Part shown: in pieces, positions 38,586 through 49,032 of the stretch
Numbering within the stretch: the stretch's first letter is position 1
Layout of the letters: every line of letters begins with the position of its first letter
Source: Monomorium pharaonis
Taxonomy: Eukaryota > Arthropoda > Insecta > Hymenoptera > Formicidae
Length of the DNA: 64,000 nt
Direction: 5' to 3'
Assembly: GCF_013373865.1 (NCBI RefSeq)
Contig: NC_050470.1
Span: 9,780,373-9,844,372 of the forward strand
Notes under the pieces: model-generated
Database searches by the model: none
Told to the model about the DNA's origin: nothing
The model's input: only the letters and a program-made list of their open reading frames with translations
Position numbers and translations under genes: made by a program

Positions 38586-39580
38586 GGGTACAGTTCCGAA
38601 AAGCGTAAACCTCCGATCGCGCTGAAATTTTAACCAAAGCTTACCCTTGATTAGAAAAAAAGTTCCTGAAAGGATTTTTGGCGACAAAGCCTTGTTTGCT
38701 CCCCCCCCAGCCCATTTTAAAGTTTTTACAGTTCTTACTAAATATCTCCGAAAATACTGATTTTAGAGAAAAAAGTTTGAAACAAAAAATAAAGCTAATA
38801 AAAAGTTCTACAAAAAGGTTATATACATTTTTTACGTAAATCTATTATTTTGGCTGTTATGACCTAAAATAACTCGGCGGGGATCAAATTAATCCCATCA
38901 ACCATTTTTTAAATTTCTGTTTTACTAAATATGCGAAAATTTTTTAATTTAAAAGTTATATATATTTATTTAACATAGAAAAAAGTTTAATTGCAAATTT
39001 GAAAACAAAGTAATTTTTTTACAGTTTAACATAAAACAGAAAATTTTTCTATAATCTCGTTTTGCGAGAAATATATCTTGTTTCGCGTGAAAATTCGCAA
39101 AACGAGATTATAGAAAAATTTTCTGTTTTATGTTAAACTGTAAAATACTAATATTTTTTTAAATTTGCAATTAAACTTTTGTTTACGTTAAATAAATATA
39201 TATAACCTTTAAATTAAAAAATTTTCGCATATTTAATAAAACAAAAATTTTTTAAAATGTTTGACGGGATCAATTTGACCCCTGCCAAGTTATTTTGGGT
39301 TATAACAGCCAAAATAATAGGTTTACGTAAAAAATGTATATAATCTTTTTTGTAGAGCTATTTATGAGCTTTATTTTTTGTTTTAAACTTTTTTCTCTAA
39401 AATCAATATTTTCGGAGATATTTAGTAAGAACTATAAAAACTTTGAAGGGGGCTGGGGGGCAAACGAGGCTTTGTCGCCAAAAATCCTTTTAGGGACTTT
39501 CTTCTCTAATCAAAGGTGAGCTTTGGTTAAAATTTCAGATTTACGGCGATCGGAGGTTTACGCTTTTCGGAACTTTATCC
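38586..39580. repeat. 1.0 kb palindrome (foldback element)
   Basis: GTTCCGAAAAGCGTAAACCT at the left is repeated in reverse complement at the right end. The arms of almost 500 bp meet around 39060-39105, where ATCTCGTTTTGCGA / TCGCAAAACGAGAT enclose a short loop. No coding content. Confidence 0.88.
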
Positions 39581-39926
39581 AAAAAAAATCTATTGCATTT
39601 CCACGTACATCTCTTTAAATATATTTTCCACATTACACGGCTTACAAAATTATTGTTTAATACTTACCGGAGCCGATTCCTGAGGCACCGCCTGCTATAC
39701 CCCCGCTACCGTTCTAGGCTCGACCAGGGTCGTACCAACAAAAAGATAGTAATTTTTGTTTAACAATATCTTTTTATTTTTTTTATAGATTTGGAAATTC
39801 TTCTCCAGAATAAAAGAATACGCATTGCTAGCAGTCTGTGGAGTGGAATTTCTTCCAAAAACGAGAAAAAATTGTTAATTTGCTGTCACATCATAACAAT
39901 GTTTGCTTAATATAAAAGATCTACAT

Positions 39927-40379
39927 ATGCCTACCATTAAACCTCATCGCAAGTCTCCATCACCACCAGTTATCAAATATCACAAGGCCAAAGTGGAGAT
40001 TTATAGATCGGCCCTTGAAGGTAATTTAAGTAGAAAATATTTATTTTTAAAGTCCATTAATGATCTTGGAATTTTCTTAAATTAACAATTAGCTTATATA
40101 TATATACCCTAGATATATATATACCCCAATAACCCAGAAAACATGTTGCCGTCAATTTATTGACAATTTGTCATTAAGGCCCAAAATTTTCGATGCCTCA
40201 GGCAACAATTGTTTTCTGGAAAGCACCTGTTTAATTTTCTCCACAATAAAATTTATATTTTATAGAAGATTGTTTCCATCCATCGAAGAGAGTGGTTTTG
40301 GATATACAAAGAGCAACTGTAGAACAACCAACAACAATTAACATTGAAACCAATGATAACATCAAGATTGTGCTATCAG
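39927..40379 (+). CDS. Two spliced exons of an unidentified gene or gene fragment
   Basis: Exon 39927-40020 (ATG at 39927; MPTIKPHRKSPSPPVIKYHK, then EIYRSALE) ends in a gtaattt donor. Exon 40266-40379 follows ttttatag, continues in frame as EDCFHPSKRVVLDIQRATVE, then QPTTINIETND, and ends at a gtaaaa donor. The codon content and the phase match support real coding origin. I do not recognise the family. Because the next 8 kb is a patchwork of broken host-gene exons, this may also be a captured or duplicated fragment. Confidence 0.4.
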
Positions 40380-41500
40380 GTAAAAAAAATAATGGTAAAA
40401 AGTAAAAAGGAATGTTAAATTTTTTATCAGCTGTCTTAATTCCGACAATTGTACATAGAATTTTATCCACTCTGATTTCCACATTCTGATAATTGTACAT
40501 ATTTTGTAATACGTCATATTGTTGAAATAAATAACAAAATATATATAACTTAATGTTATTATTATTTAAATAATTTAATTTTTCTCTTTTTTTTATTTCA
40601 TTAATAATTTTATTAAATCTCAAGATTTGAATTTTGTCGCAATTGAAGAGTGGGGGGATTTAGGAAGGCCTCCGAGCTGGTAGATAGCTCTGAAACTCGG
40701 ACACGCTATTTAATATTGTGCTCTTATGGCAGCTTCCACTCTATCTGATCCTCTTTGGCGAAAATATTAGTTTTGATGGTTCTGGTGTACTCTAGCAGAG
40801 TTAAGCCTTGTCGGTGTCGCGTGGTTAATTTAAGTCTTTCGGACGCGCGAGTGTTTACGGACATATTTAAAGCCGAACAAATTTTTAAACGTGCTTTTTT
40901 TTATACAATTGGTAATGGCATAATTTGCGTTGCTGTGTGACTCTGTTTACTCTGCTATGGGAAACATAACCTCCAAATGACAGGTACGTTTTTTTCTAAA
41001 TTATGCTAATCCACTTTGTTTACTTTCTTGGATCAAGCCTTAATTCTTATCTATTCTGTCTTTTATCTATTTCTATAATTGATTGTCAATCAAGTCGATC
41101 ATGTCCATAATATTGTTTTACAGTTTCCTCAATGTGGTGAACTATATAAACAATTTATTTCCCATGGAGCAGTCACTACATCGATGAGGTGGTGAATAAT
41201 ATAGAAAATATCACTATTGATAGGAAGATACGGTCAGTTGTGCATGGTCAGATTAATGTGGATCAGGATGGTAGAACAGTATTGGAAGATGCGCAAAAGG
41301 TGATAATGCAATTTTATTTCATTAATTCATTTATAATTAATTTTAGTTTAGTACGCATTACATATAAATTAATGTCTAATTTGCAATTGTGTAATGAGAT
41401 CAATACAATCGTAGAAAATATAAATGTATTAATAAGATTAATATGACATCAAGTAATCTTAAAGTAACAGCGAGATAAATTTAATCTAATTGCATTTTAG

Positions 41501-41652
41501 GAGGGGAAAGTCACTGTTATCAGAGAGCAATCTGCATGCATGTTTATTTGAAATAGCAATAAGATTGGAAGATGGAGATGCAAAGATAGACGAGACAGAA
41601 GAAATCGGGTCAGGAGATGAACAAACAGTGGAACCAGAAGAAGAATCTGAAG
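41501..41652 (+). other. Exon-like open stretch, unidentified
   Basis: Flanked by a tgcattttag acceptor and a gtaataaa donor and open in one frame: RGKSLLSESNLHACLFEIAI, then an acidic DETEEIGSGDEQTVEPEEES. It lies between Vps53-like piece (a) and the Spt5-like piece, and is probably another captured or decayed exon. Confidence 0.35.
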
Positions 41653-42067
41653 GTAATAAAGTGTCTAAGATGCAAGAAAATTTTATGAGTATGAATGCAA
41701 TTTAAATAATCTTTTCTTGTCATATTTTTTACAAATTACTAGACACCACAGACGCTTCGCGCGCACTACTTTACTTTTTACTTTTTACTTTTTAAAAATA
41801 AATCACAACGATAATTGTATAGATATAATATCTATACAAATTTAACAGCTGTCAAAATTTAGTCGCAATGACAGCTACTCTTGCAACACGAAATAAGCGC
41901 AGCGAGAGAACCAATCGGCATCGCGGAAAAGACAACAATAAACTTCGAGAAATGCGAGCAATCGACTTTACATGCCTTTCTTTAGATAGGATTTTATAAT
42001 TTTTTATAATCATCTTATTAATTCTTTTAAAGTTTATTTCTATATAAACCATTAATCGATCTTGCAG

Positions 42068-42526
42068 AAGTGGACTTTTGAACCAGGAGTAGCAAATAGC
42101 CCATACAATCCGTAAACACCTTCAGGAATGGATTCTTGGTTGGTTCTGGTATCATAGGTAGCTTAGATTGGCATACAACAAATATTGAAGTATATATTCT
42201 CATGACAAGCAACGTGAAACATGATGACAATAAGCAATCAACCAAGGAATTTCAGTAAGTAATTGTGTGTCGATTCTAATTTAGTCTAATTTAGTTAAGA
42301 TATTGCAATATCAATTTATATATGAGATATTTTATATGCATCTTTTATTTCATTTTTTTAAAGAATGATACATATTTTTTTGTTAGGTATGTGTACCGTT
42401 TATCTACCTACCGAAGTTTGAACTAGAAGCCTAATATGTGATCAACTGGAGCTTGTAATACCGTGGCGATGGAATTAAAGTGATTCTAAGTGAAGACCGT
42501 GAAGCAATCGGCACCGTACTTTCGAT
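42068..42526 (+). pseudogene. Spt5 C-terminal (KOW) exon fragments, broken
   Basis: Spt5 is the DSIF elongation factor subunit. After a cttgcag acceptor the frame reads KWTFEPGVANSPYNP, stop, TPSGMDSW, with further breaks, then DWHTTNIEV. After a second acceptor (tttgttag, 42386) come GMCTVYLPTE, ICDQLELVIPW and GDGIKVILSEDREAIGTVLS. These match the terminal repeats and last KOW domain of Spt5 (YNPxTPG, DWxTTDIxV, GxCxVYLxxE, KVILGEDREAxGxLLSID). Several in-frame stops and shifts show it is dead. It ends abruptly at ATC and continues directly into Vps53-like CATTTGTATATG at 42526. Confidence 0.8.
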
Positions 42527-42853
42527 CATTTGTATATGCTGGTGGAAGGAGTAGATAATCTAAAGTACGCATATTAAAAATATATAGACACTATATTATT
42601 TAGACATTCTTAAAATTATAAAATCTACTGCGGATTTCTTTGGTTTCAGAGTGTTAACACAAAGGAAACAATGGAGAAATTATTTCATCATTGCAAGAAT
42701 GATTCAGATGACGCAACATTTTAGTAGCTACTTGGACATATCACAAGTGAGGCAATTATCTGATCAAGTAAGGACGCAAAATGTGTTTTTAATTTGTACC
42801 CTACAAACATTTTATGCCAGATTAATTTCCATAAAAATTTCAAAAGTAATTTC

Positions 42854-43020
42854 TGTGAGCGTTAGGTTGGTAGTCCGGGAGTGAGCTAGGTTGGTAATGC
42901 GAGAGTTAGGTTGGTGGAAGAACGGGAGTAGGAAAAGAATAGGCGGCGAGACAAGAAGTAAATAAAGCATGTGCGAGTAAATGTATTACGAGAAATTTAA
43001 TTATCCAGTAATCCTTCACA
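42854..43020 (+). repeat. 5' LTR of gypsy element
   Basis: 167 bp, TG...CA termini, identical to 48072-48238. An AATAAAG signal occurs near its middle-right part. Confidence 0.95.
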
Positions 43021-43023
43021 AAA

Positions 43024-43040
43024 TCAGAAGTGGGATTCGA
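43024..43040 (+). other. Primer-binding site (tRNA-Leu-like)
   Basis: TCAGAAGTGGGATTCGA just after the left LTR is complementary to a tRNA 3' half of the form TCGAATCCCACTTCTGA, as in insect Leu tRNAs. The three to four bases before it (aaa) differ from the usual TGG. Confidence 0.55.
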
Positions 43041-43119
43041 GATCCGGGATTTGGAATTCGATTCTCTCGGGCATCTCGAGTGGCAAGGCACGACAAGAAC
43101 GGACATCGTTTGGTGGCGA

Positions 43120-43380
43120 TTGTCGCGGATGTTGTGCGCTGACGAGTGGCCGGCGTAGTTTGGTGACGAGCGGCGGCATATCGTTCGGTGGCGATTACCA
43201 GTGATATCGTTCGGTGACGATTCACTGGCATAGTGTGATTGCGAGCAGCGGCATATCGTTCGGTGACGATTGCTACAGATTCGCTCTTCGCCATTGATTG
43301 AAGTGGCGATTGCGCGTAAGATTGCGCAGATCTCGTTCGGTGGCGAGTGTGCAACAGATATCGTTCGGCGACGATTACGA
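43120..43380 (+). repeat. Degenerate tandem repeat in the retrotransposon leader
   Basis: Irregularly spaced copies of ATATCGTTCGGTGRCGATT (e.g. near 43167, 43205, 43252, 43327, 43359), with short spacers. Explains the long but meaningless minus-strand open frame 43016-43573. Confidence 0.8.
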
Positions 43381-43705
43381 GAGACATTATAGAGAGTGTC
43401 AAGAGTGGTGCATTGCTCGGTGGCATTGCTAAAAGACAGTTACGACACGAGAAGAGCGCAAGAAAGGACGACGTAGTGGAAACGCGGTCGGCCATATTGG
43501 AAGATTTTGGCGCGAAAAGTGGTAGTGTGGCCATTGTGCATGCCGGAAGACGGAACAGCGGCCATATTGCCATCGAGGTCGTGAGGATACACCCGCCATA
43601 AGAGGACGCTGGCTGGCGGTATCGATACGCAGGTGGCGTCAGAGTGTCGATCGATATATCGATAAAGCGCAGTGCAGAGACATTAACCTAAACCTAAGCA
43701 GAGGA

Positions 43706-46700
43706 ATGGAGAAGAATCTAGCGCAGTTAAAAGTGGCCGAACTGAAGGAACGGTTAGTAGCGCTAGGATTGTCGACCACAGGTACGAAAACGGAACTAGT
43801 GAGCAGATTGTGCGCCGCGGATCCGTCAGGAGAGTATATCGGGAATTTCCAGATGGAAGAAGAATCGCCGGAAGCGGCATCAGGAGCTGCGGAGCCCATG
43901 AGAAGTGCATGGGGGATGGAGGAATTGGTACGAGAGGTTGCCTTGTTAAAAAGAGAGAGAGAAGTAATGGAGCGAGAGCGGAGATTACTGGAGAGAGAAA
44001 ATGAGCTGCTGAGAGGCTCGCCAAGTTCAACGGCAAGTTTACAGCAAGCACCTCACAAAATTGGTGTAAAATCTGTAATCGAATTGTTGTGCGATTTCGA
44101 TGGAGTCAAGCCATTGTTCTGCAACTGGGAACGTCAAGTAAAGTTGTTATGTACGACCTATCAACTAGATGACAACGCGGCCAAAATTCTCATCGGTGCG
44201 AGAGTGAAAGGGAAAGCCTTGCAGTGGTTACACTCTTCACCGGAGCATATTGAGATGAGTGTGGAAGAGCTATTGAAGAAGATGACGGATATGTTTGACT
44301 TGCGGCCAAGTAAGATGGTGCTGCGTAAGGAGTTTGAGAGCAGAAAGTGGAAACCAGGTGAAACTTTTAGCGATTATTATCATGCTAAAATCGTGCTCGC
44401 AAATAATGTGCCTGTAGAAGAAACGGAACTCGTGGACTATATTATTGACGGCATTGCGGACACACAACTACAGAATCAAGCAAGAATACAGCGTTTCAAA
44501 TCCAAAGCGGAGCTGCTAGCGGCATTTGAAAAAATTACTATTTCGGATTGGAAAAATCGGAGCGGACGGAACGTGCAGAACCAGAAGACAGGCAGTCGAA
44601 CAACCACTCCAAGTTCATCTGAGAAAACTGACAAAGACATCAGCAAGGGTCCACCAAAGATAGTCAGGTGTTACAACTGTGACAAGACAGGACACTGGGC
44701 CAAGGAATGTCAACTTCCAGCCAGAGAGAAAGGAGCGTGCTTCAGCTGTGGAGAAAAAGGACATGTAGTAAAAGACTGTACTAAAGGTCAGGTGAACTAT
44801 GTACATGAAATGTCGTCTCAGGAGGAAGAGTTTAAACAGCTGGTAACTTATAAGCTAAGTAACTCGAACGTAAGTTACACATTTCAATTAGAAACGTTGA
44901 TAGATACCGGGAGTCCAGTTACGTTTGTAAAAGCAAAACATTTACCTAGTCATTGCATTAATAAATTGAATATTGCCAGTGAGCTTTGCGGTATTAACAA
45001 TAGTAAGTTAAATATACAAGGAAGTGTTAACGTGCACATTTGCTTTGATGGAGTAGAAAAGAAAGATTTAACTGTATATGTGGTTCCTAACGATACCATG
45101 AGAGTATCAGCTGTGCTAGGTAGAGATGTTTTAAAAATATTTGGATTAAGTTTGACCAAACCGTCCCGTGTAAATTATAATACGGCTGTAGCTGAAATTT
45201 TAAATATTGAAGTTAGTAATGATATGGACATTGTGAATAAGATGAATATAAGTTCGGAAATTCCGGTTGAATATCAGGAGAAATTAAAGGAAGAGTTTAG
45301 GCATAAGTATGTTGAAGCAGAGAGTCCGGTAGAGCCAAAAATTAAAACGGAGTTAAAACTTGTTCTTACCGATACTAAACCTTTCCATTACAATCCGCGT
45401 AGATTGTCACAATATGAAAAGACAGAATTAAAGAAAATTTTGGATAATTTGTTGCAGAAAGGTATAATTAGAGAAAGTGAGTCCGAATATGCCTCTCCCA
45501 TAGTTTTGGTTAAGAAAAAGAGCGGTGATCTTCGTATGTGCGTAGATTACAGGCATTTAAATAAAATCATTTTGCGGGAAAATCATCCAATACCAGTAAT
45601 CGAAGAGCAAATAGAGATAGTTGGTAATAAATGCTATTTTAGTATCTTAGATCTGAAAGACGGTTTCTACCACATAAATATTGTAGAAGAATCGCGGAAG
45701 TTCACAGCATTTGTTACTCCGTTTGGAGTATTCGAGTTCACGAAAATGCCTTTCGGGTTGAAACCAGCTCCCCAAATATTTCAAAAGCATATATATAAGT
45801 CATTTAAGAAGCTAATAGAGAGTGGTGATGTAGGCGTGTATATGGATGATGTGATTGTAGCTACGGTAACAATAGAGGACCACATAAAGGTGTTGAGTCA
45901 AGTTTTTGAAATATTAAACGAAAATAACCTTGTACTCAGATTAGATAAGTGTAAGTTCTTATATACTAATGTAGATTATTTAGGTTATTCGGTATCTAGC
46001 GAAGGCGTAGGACCAACTAAAGCGGGCGTGCAAGGGGTAATAGATTTCCCCATACCGCGGGATATTCATAGAGTTCATTCCTTTGTCGGACTTTGTTCTT
46101 ATTTCCGCAAATTTATAAAAGACTTTTCGGTTCGAGCGAAACCATTGTATGACCTATTAAAAAAGGATACTAGTTTTCAGATGGGAGAGCGAGAGTCGAA
46201 ATCCTTCGAGGATTTAAAAGATGCGCTAGTCAAAGCTCCTGTATTGGCTGTGTTTAATGCAAAAGATAGTACGGAGTTGCATTGCGACGCCAGCTCTATA
46301 GGGTTTGGAGCGGTGTTATTACAAAAGAAAGCGGACCGTAAGTTGCATCCCATTTTCTATTTTTCAAAACGTACGACTAATACTGAGAGTAAGTATCACA
46401 GTTTCGAATTGGAAACTCTGGCTATCATTTATGCGCTGAGACGTTTTCGCAATTATTTGATTGGCGTAAAATTCAAGATAGTTTCAGATTGTAACGCGTT
46501 GAAGCTTACCCTAGATAAAAAAGATTTGAATCCTCGAATTGCCAGATGGGCATTGGAGTTGCAAGATTATGACTACACTATCGAACATCGCAGTGGAAAT
46601 AAGATGAAGCACGTCGATGCTTTAAGTAGAATAACCGATGTTCTAGTAGTAGAAGACAATCCTTTCGAGTTTAACTTATCAGTTTGTCAAAGTCAAGATG

Positions 46701-47881
46701 CCACAATCAAGGAGTTGCGTGAACGTCTAGAGAAAAAGGAGGATCGCGACTTTGAATTAAGAAACGGTATTGTATATCGGAAGATGGGAGACAGCTTATT
46801 ATTCTATGTTCCTGAAAATATGGAATCTAATGTAATATACAGATATCACGATAGCATGGGTCACTTAGGATTAGATAAAGTAAGAAGCATTATTAAGAGT
46901 AGCTATTGGTTTCCGAACATGAAGAGAAAGATAGAGAATCACGTCCAAAACTGTCTTAAATGCATAGCGTTTTCGCCGAGTAGCGGTAGAGTAGAGGGGT
47001 TCTTGCATTGCATCCCAAAGGGAAATGTTCCTTTTGCAACAATACATATCGACCATTACGGTCCAGTGGATAAGCAACGTTTGTGTAAACAATACATATT
47101 TTTAGTAATTGATGCATTTACTAAATTTGTAAAGCTATATGCTACTAAGTCTACTACTAGTAAAGAAGTTATTGTCTGTCTTTCTCAATACTTTGCGTAT
47201 TACAGCAAACCAAACGTTATCGTCTCGGACAGAGGAACAGCGTTCACCTCTGCTGAATTTACTGAATTTATTGAAAAACAAGAGATAAAGCATGTCAAAA
47301 TAGCGACTGGCTCTCCTCGAGCTAATGGACAAATTGAACGCGTAAATCGCGTTGTGACTCCGATGTTGGCGAAGATCACTGATAGTTCCGTGGGTGACCA
47401 CTGGTATAAAATGTTAGAAGAAGTTGAATACGCGCTAAATAACACAGTACATAAATCGACCAAAGAAATTCCTAGTAAATTGCTGTTTGGAGTTACGCAG
47501 CGTGGTAAAGTCACTGACTATATAAAAGAATATGTCGAAAACGATGTAAACGATAAAGATCTAGATTTAGGCAAAGTTCGGGATACTGCTGCAAAAGAGA
47601 TTGAGACTAGTCAAAAATATGCAAAAGATCACTTTGATCGCAAAAGAAAAAAGCCACATCAGTACGAAGTAGGAGATCGCGTAATGGTGCGAAATTTCGA
47701 TAGTAAGGTAGGCGTGTCAAGAAAGCTGATTCCGAATTTTAAGGGTCCGTACGAGATATCAAAAAAATTGCGAAACGACCGATACGTGGTTAAAGATATA
47801 GAAGGACATCAGATAACTCAGAAACCGTACATGGGTACGTGGGAAGCGGCGAATCTGAGACCGTATGTGGTTTCTGCCTAA
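43706..47881 (+). CDS. Gag-Pol polyprotein of Mag-like Ty3/gypsy element, 1391 residues
   Basis: Single frame, no stop or shift. An N-terminal SAP-like DNA-binding helix pair (LKVAELKERLVALGLSTTG, residues ~8-40) is followed by a coiled stretch and Gag. Two CCHC zinc knuckles (CYNCDKTGHWAKEC ~322, CFSCGEKGHVVKDC ~346) come next. Then an aspartic protease (LIDTGSPVTFV ~397), reverse transcriptase with YMDD (~711), RNase H (LHCDASSIGFGAVL ~857), and integrase with its HHCC finger (~1047-1088). The integrase core has Asp at HIDHYG, Asp in VSDRG and Glu in GQIERV; the last two are exactly 35 residues apart. All catalytic residues are present. The single fused Gag-Pol frame and domain order fit Mag-type elements. 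The SAP-like N-terminus is a notable extra. Confidence 0.95.
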   Translation: MEKNLAQLKVAELKERLVALGLSTTGTKTELVSRLCAADPSGEYIGNFQMEEESPEAASGAAEPMRSAWGMEELVREVALLKREREVMERERRLLERENELLRGSPSSTASLQQAPHKIGVKSVIELLCDFDGVKPLFCNWERQVKLLCTTYQLDDNAAKILIGARVKGKALQWLHSSPEHIEMSVEELLKKMTDMFDLRPSKMVLRKEFESRKWKPGETFSDYYHAKIVLANNVPVEETELVDYIIDGIADTQLQNQARIQRFKSKAELLAAFEKITISDWKNRSGRNVQNQKTGSRTTTPSSSEKTDKDISKGPPKIVRCYNCDKTGHWAKECQLPAREKGACFSCGEKGHVVKDCTKGQVNYVHEMSSQEEEFKQLVTYKLSNSNVSYTFQLETLIDTGSPVTFVKAKHLPSHCINKLNIASELCGINNSKLNIQGSVNVHICFDGVEKKDLTVYVVPNDTMRVSAVLGRDVLKIFGLSLTKPSRVNYNTAVAEILNIEVSNDMDIVNKMNISSEIPVEYQEKLKEEFRHKYVEAESPVEPKIKTELKLVLTDTKPFHYNPRRLSQYEKTELKKILDNLLQKGIIRESESEYASPIVLVKKKSGDLRMCVDYRHLNKIILRENHPIPVIEEQIEIVGNKCYFSILDLKDGFYHINIVEESRKFTAFVTPFGVFEFTKMPFGLKPAPQIFQKHIYKSFKKLIESGDVGVYMDDVIVATVTIEDHIKVLSQVFEILNENNLVLRLDKCKFLYTNVDYLGYSVSSEGVGPTKAGVQGVIDFPIPRDIHRVHSFVGLCSYFRKFIKDFSVRAKPLYDLLKKDTSFQMGERESKSFEDLKDALVKAPVLAVFNAKDSTELHCDASSIGFGAVLLQKKADRKLHPIFYFSKRTTNTESKYHSFELETLAIIYALRRFRNYLIGVKFKIVSDCNALKLTLDKKDLNPRIARWALELQDYDYTIEHRSGNKMKHVDALSRITDVLVVEDNPFEFNLSVCQSQDATIKELRERLEKKEDRDFELRNGIVYRKMGDSLLFYVPENMESNVIYRYHDSMGHLGLDKVRSIIKSSYWFPNMKRKIENHVQNCLKCIAFSPSSGRVEGFLHCIPKGNVPFATIHIDHYGPVDKQRLCKQYIFLVIDAFTKFVKLYATKSTTSKEVIVCLSQYFAYYSKPNVIVSDRGTAFTSAEFTEFIEKQEIKHVKIATGSPRANGQIERVNRVVTPMLAKITDSSVGDHWYKMLEEVEYALNNTVHKSTKEIPSKLLFGVTQRGKVTDYIKEYVENDVNDKDLDLGKVRDTAAKEIETSQKYAKDHFDRKRKKPHQYEVGDRVMVRNFDSKVGVSRKLIPNFKGPYEISKKLRNDRYVVKDIEGHQITQKPYMGTWEAANLRPYVVSA

Positions 47882-48071
47882 ACAAAGTCCATTTGAAGAA
47901 TAGTCATAAAACACGATCGAACCAAAGATACTCGTTTGTTTTTGTATTATTTAGTGTTAAGTATATTATACCACTGACATGTATTTTGAGTTATGGTTAT
48001 GTATTTCAAATTGAATTATTATGTATGTATTCGGGAAAGCCCGAGACGGGCTAGTGTCAGAATGGCCGAAT

Positions 48072-48238
48072 TGTGAGCGTTAGGTTGGTAGTCCGGGAGT
48101 GAGCTAGGTTGGTAATGCGAGAGTTAGGTTGGTGGAAGAACGGGAGTAGGAAAAGAATAGGCGGCGAGACAAGAAGTAAATAAAGCATGTGCGAGTAAAT
48201 GTATTACGAGAAATTTAATTATCCAGTAATCCTTCACA
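48072..48238 (+). repeat. 3' LTR of gypsy element
   Basis: Copy of 42854-43020, preceded by a weak purine tract (GGAAAGCCCGAGACGGG) and followed by the TTTC duplication. Confidence 0.95.
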
Positions 48239-48267
48239 TTTCGTAACATTTTACCAAAATAAAGATA

Positions 48268-48373
48268 GTGATTGTGGCACAGTGAGTTGTGTGTCCGCTC
48301 TCTGATTACGCGGTTTTGAATCCAAGTCTCCTGCACAGAGAGCAGACACACAACTCACTGCGCCACAGTCGTT
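48268..48373. repeat. Palindromic repeat with tRNA-like promoter words
   Basis: Left GTGGCACAGTGAGTTGTGTG and right CACACAACTCACTGCGCCAC are inverted, arms about 36 bp. Read on the minus strand it has TGGCGCAGTGA (A-box-like) and GGATTCAAAAC (B-box-like), so a SINE head in inverted form is possible. Confidence 0.55.
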
Positions 48374-49032
48374 TGTATGAATAAAGTGCTAAGTATTTTA
48401 TTTTTGTTTGAACAAAAGGTTTGTCAGAGGATGAGTTGGCTCAGCAGATTGCAGCGGATTTCAAATAGGCCTTTTCGGGTCAAAATCTAAAGCATTTCAA
48501 TCAGTTAACGGAAAAATGTTTAGTATTATCAGAATGCATCCTAAAGTAAAGTATGCACATCATAGAAATATTTGTAGATTTAGTATAAGCAATAACAAAC
48601 GTACGATAATGTTCGAAGCATCTTTTTTTATAGAAAAGATCTGCTCGTTTGATTTATAAATATCCAATTGCAAGAATACGCACATTTGTTTGACGAGAAT
48701 CAGAATTTTGCCTGGTTGGATAAATCGAAGATATACATGGATTTTAAGGAACATCTGCTCGATTTTGAGACAAAGTTTGTTGCAATCATTCCCCAAGATT
48801 GGGAGATTTCTGAGCGAATAGCTATACAATTCTGCCATATCACGTGTGAAGATCTTATTAAGTTAACGAACAAGAGACGCAATGAGATAGACATTAAATT
48901 ATTGTTCTACTTCTATTTCAACTGCGTTTGTATTTACATAAAAATTACATATACTGTATTGTATTATAAATATTATATAATTCATGTAAAAATAAATATT
49001 AATTTTTATATTTAATGTGTGCCATTCCAGAT

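Larger units (their letters stand above)
42854..48238 (+). mobile_element. Full-length Ty3/gypsy (Mag-like) LTR retrotransposon
   Basis: Two 167-bp LTRs (42854-43020, 48072-48238) start TGTGAGCGTTAGG and end CCTTCACA. They appear identical base for base when read side by side. TTTC flanks both ends as target duplication. A tRNA-like primer site follows the left LTR, then a 0.7 kb leader and one uninterrupted Gag-Pol frame. Identical LTRs and an intact frame imply a recent insertion. It landed in what had been an intron of the Vps53-like copy. Confidence 0.95.
41124..48905 (+). pseudogene. Vps53 (GARP complex) exon fragments, broken
   Basis: Vps53 is a GARP/EARP tethering subunit for endosome-to-Golgi traffic. 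Four pieces resemble it in order. (a) 41124-41299: VVNYINNLFPMEQSL, then after a frameshift near 41180 IDEVVNNIENITIDRKIRSV and VHGQINVDQDGRTVLEDAQK. (b) 42526-42553 joined through GT-AG to 42651-42767: HLYMLVEGVDNLKVLTQRKQ ... HFSSYLDISQVRQLSDQ. (c) 48419-48545: GLSEDELAQQIAADFK, stop TAG, AFSGQNLKHFNQLTEKC. (d) 48636-48905: stop TGA, then INIQLQEYAHLFDENQNFAW and DWEISERIAIQFCHITCEDL. The exons between (a) and (b) are missing and replaced by Spt5-like sequence. A gypsy element splits (b) from (c). Stops and frameshifts argue for a pseudogene copy. Confidence 0.8.

Noticed and set aside
43016..43573. 185-codon minus-strand frame
   Set aside because: Antisense of the tandem repeats in the retrotransposon leader; no motif.
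43639..47514. Minus-strand and alternative frames inside the gypsy Gag-Pol region
   Set aside because: Shadows of the 1391-codon frame, which has all expected domains in order.
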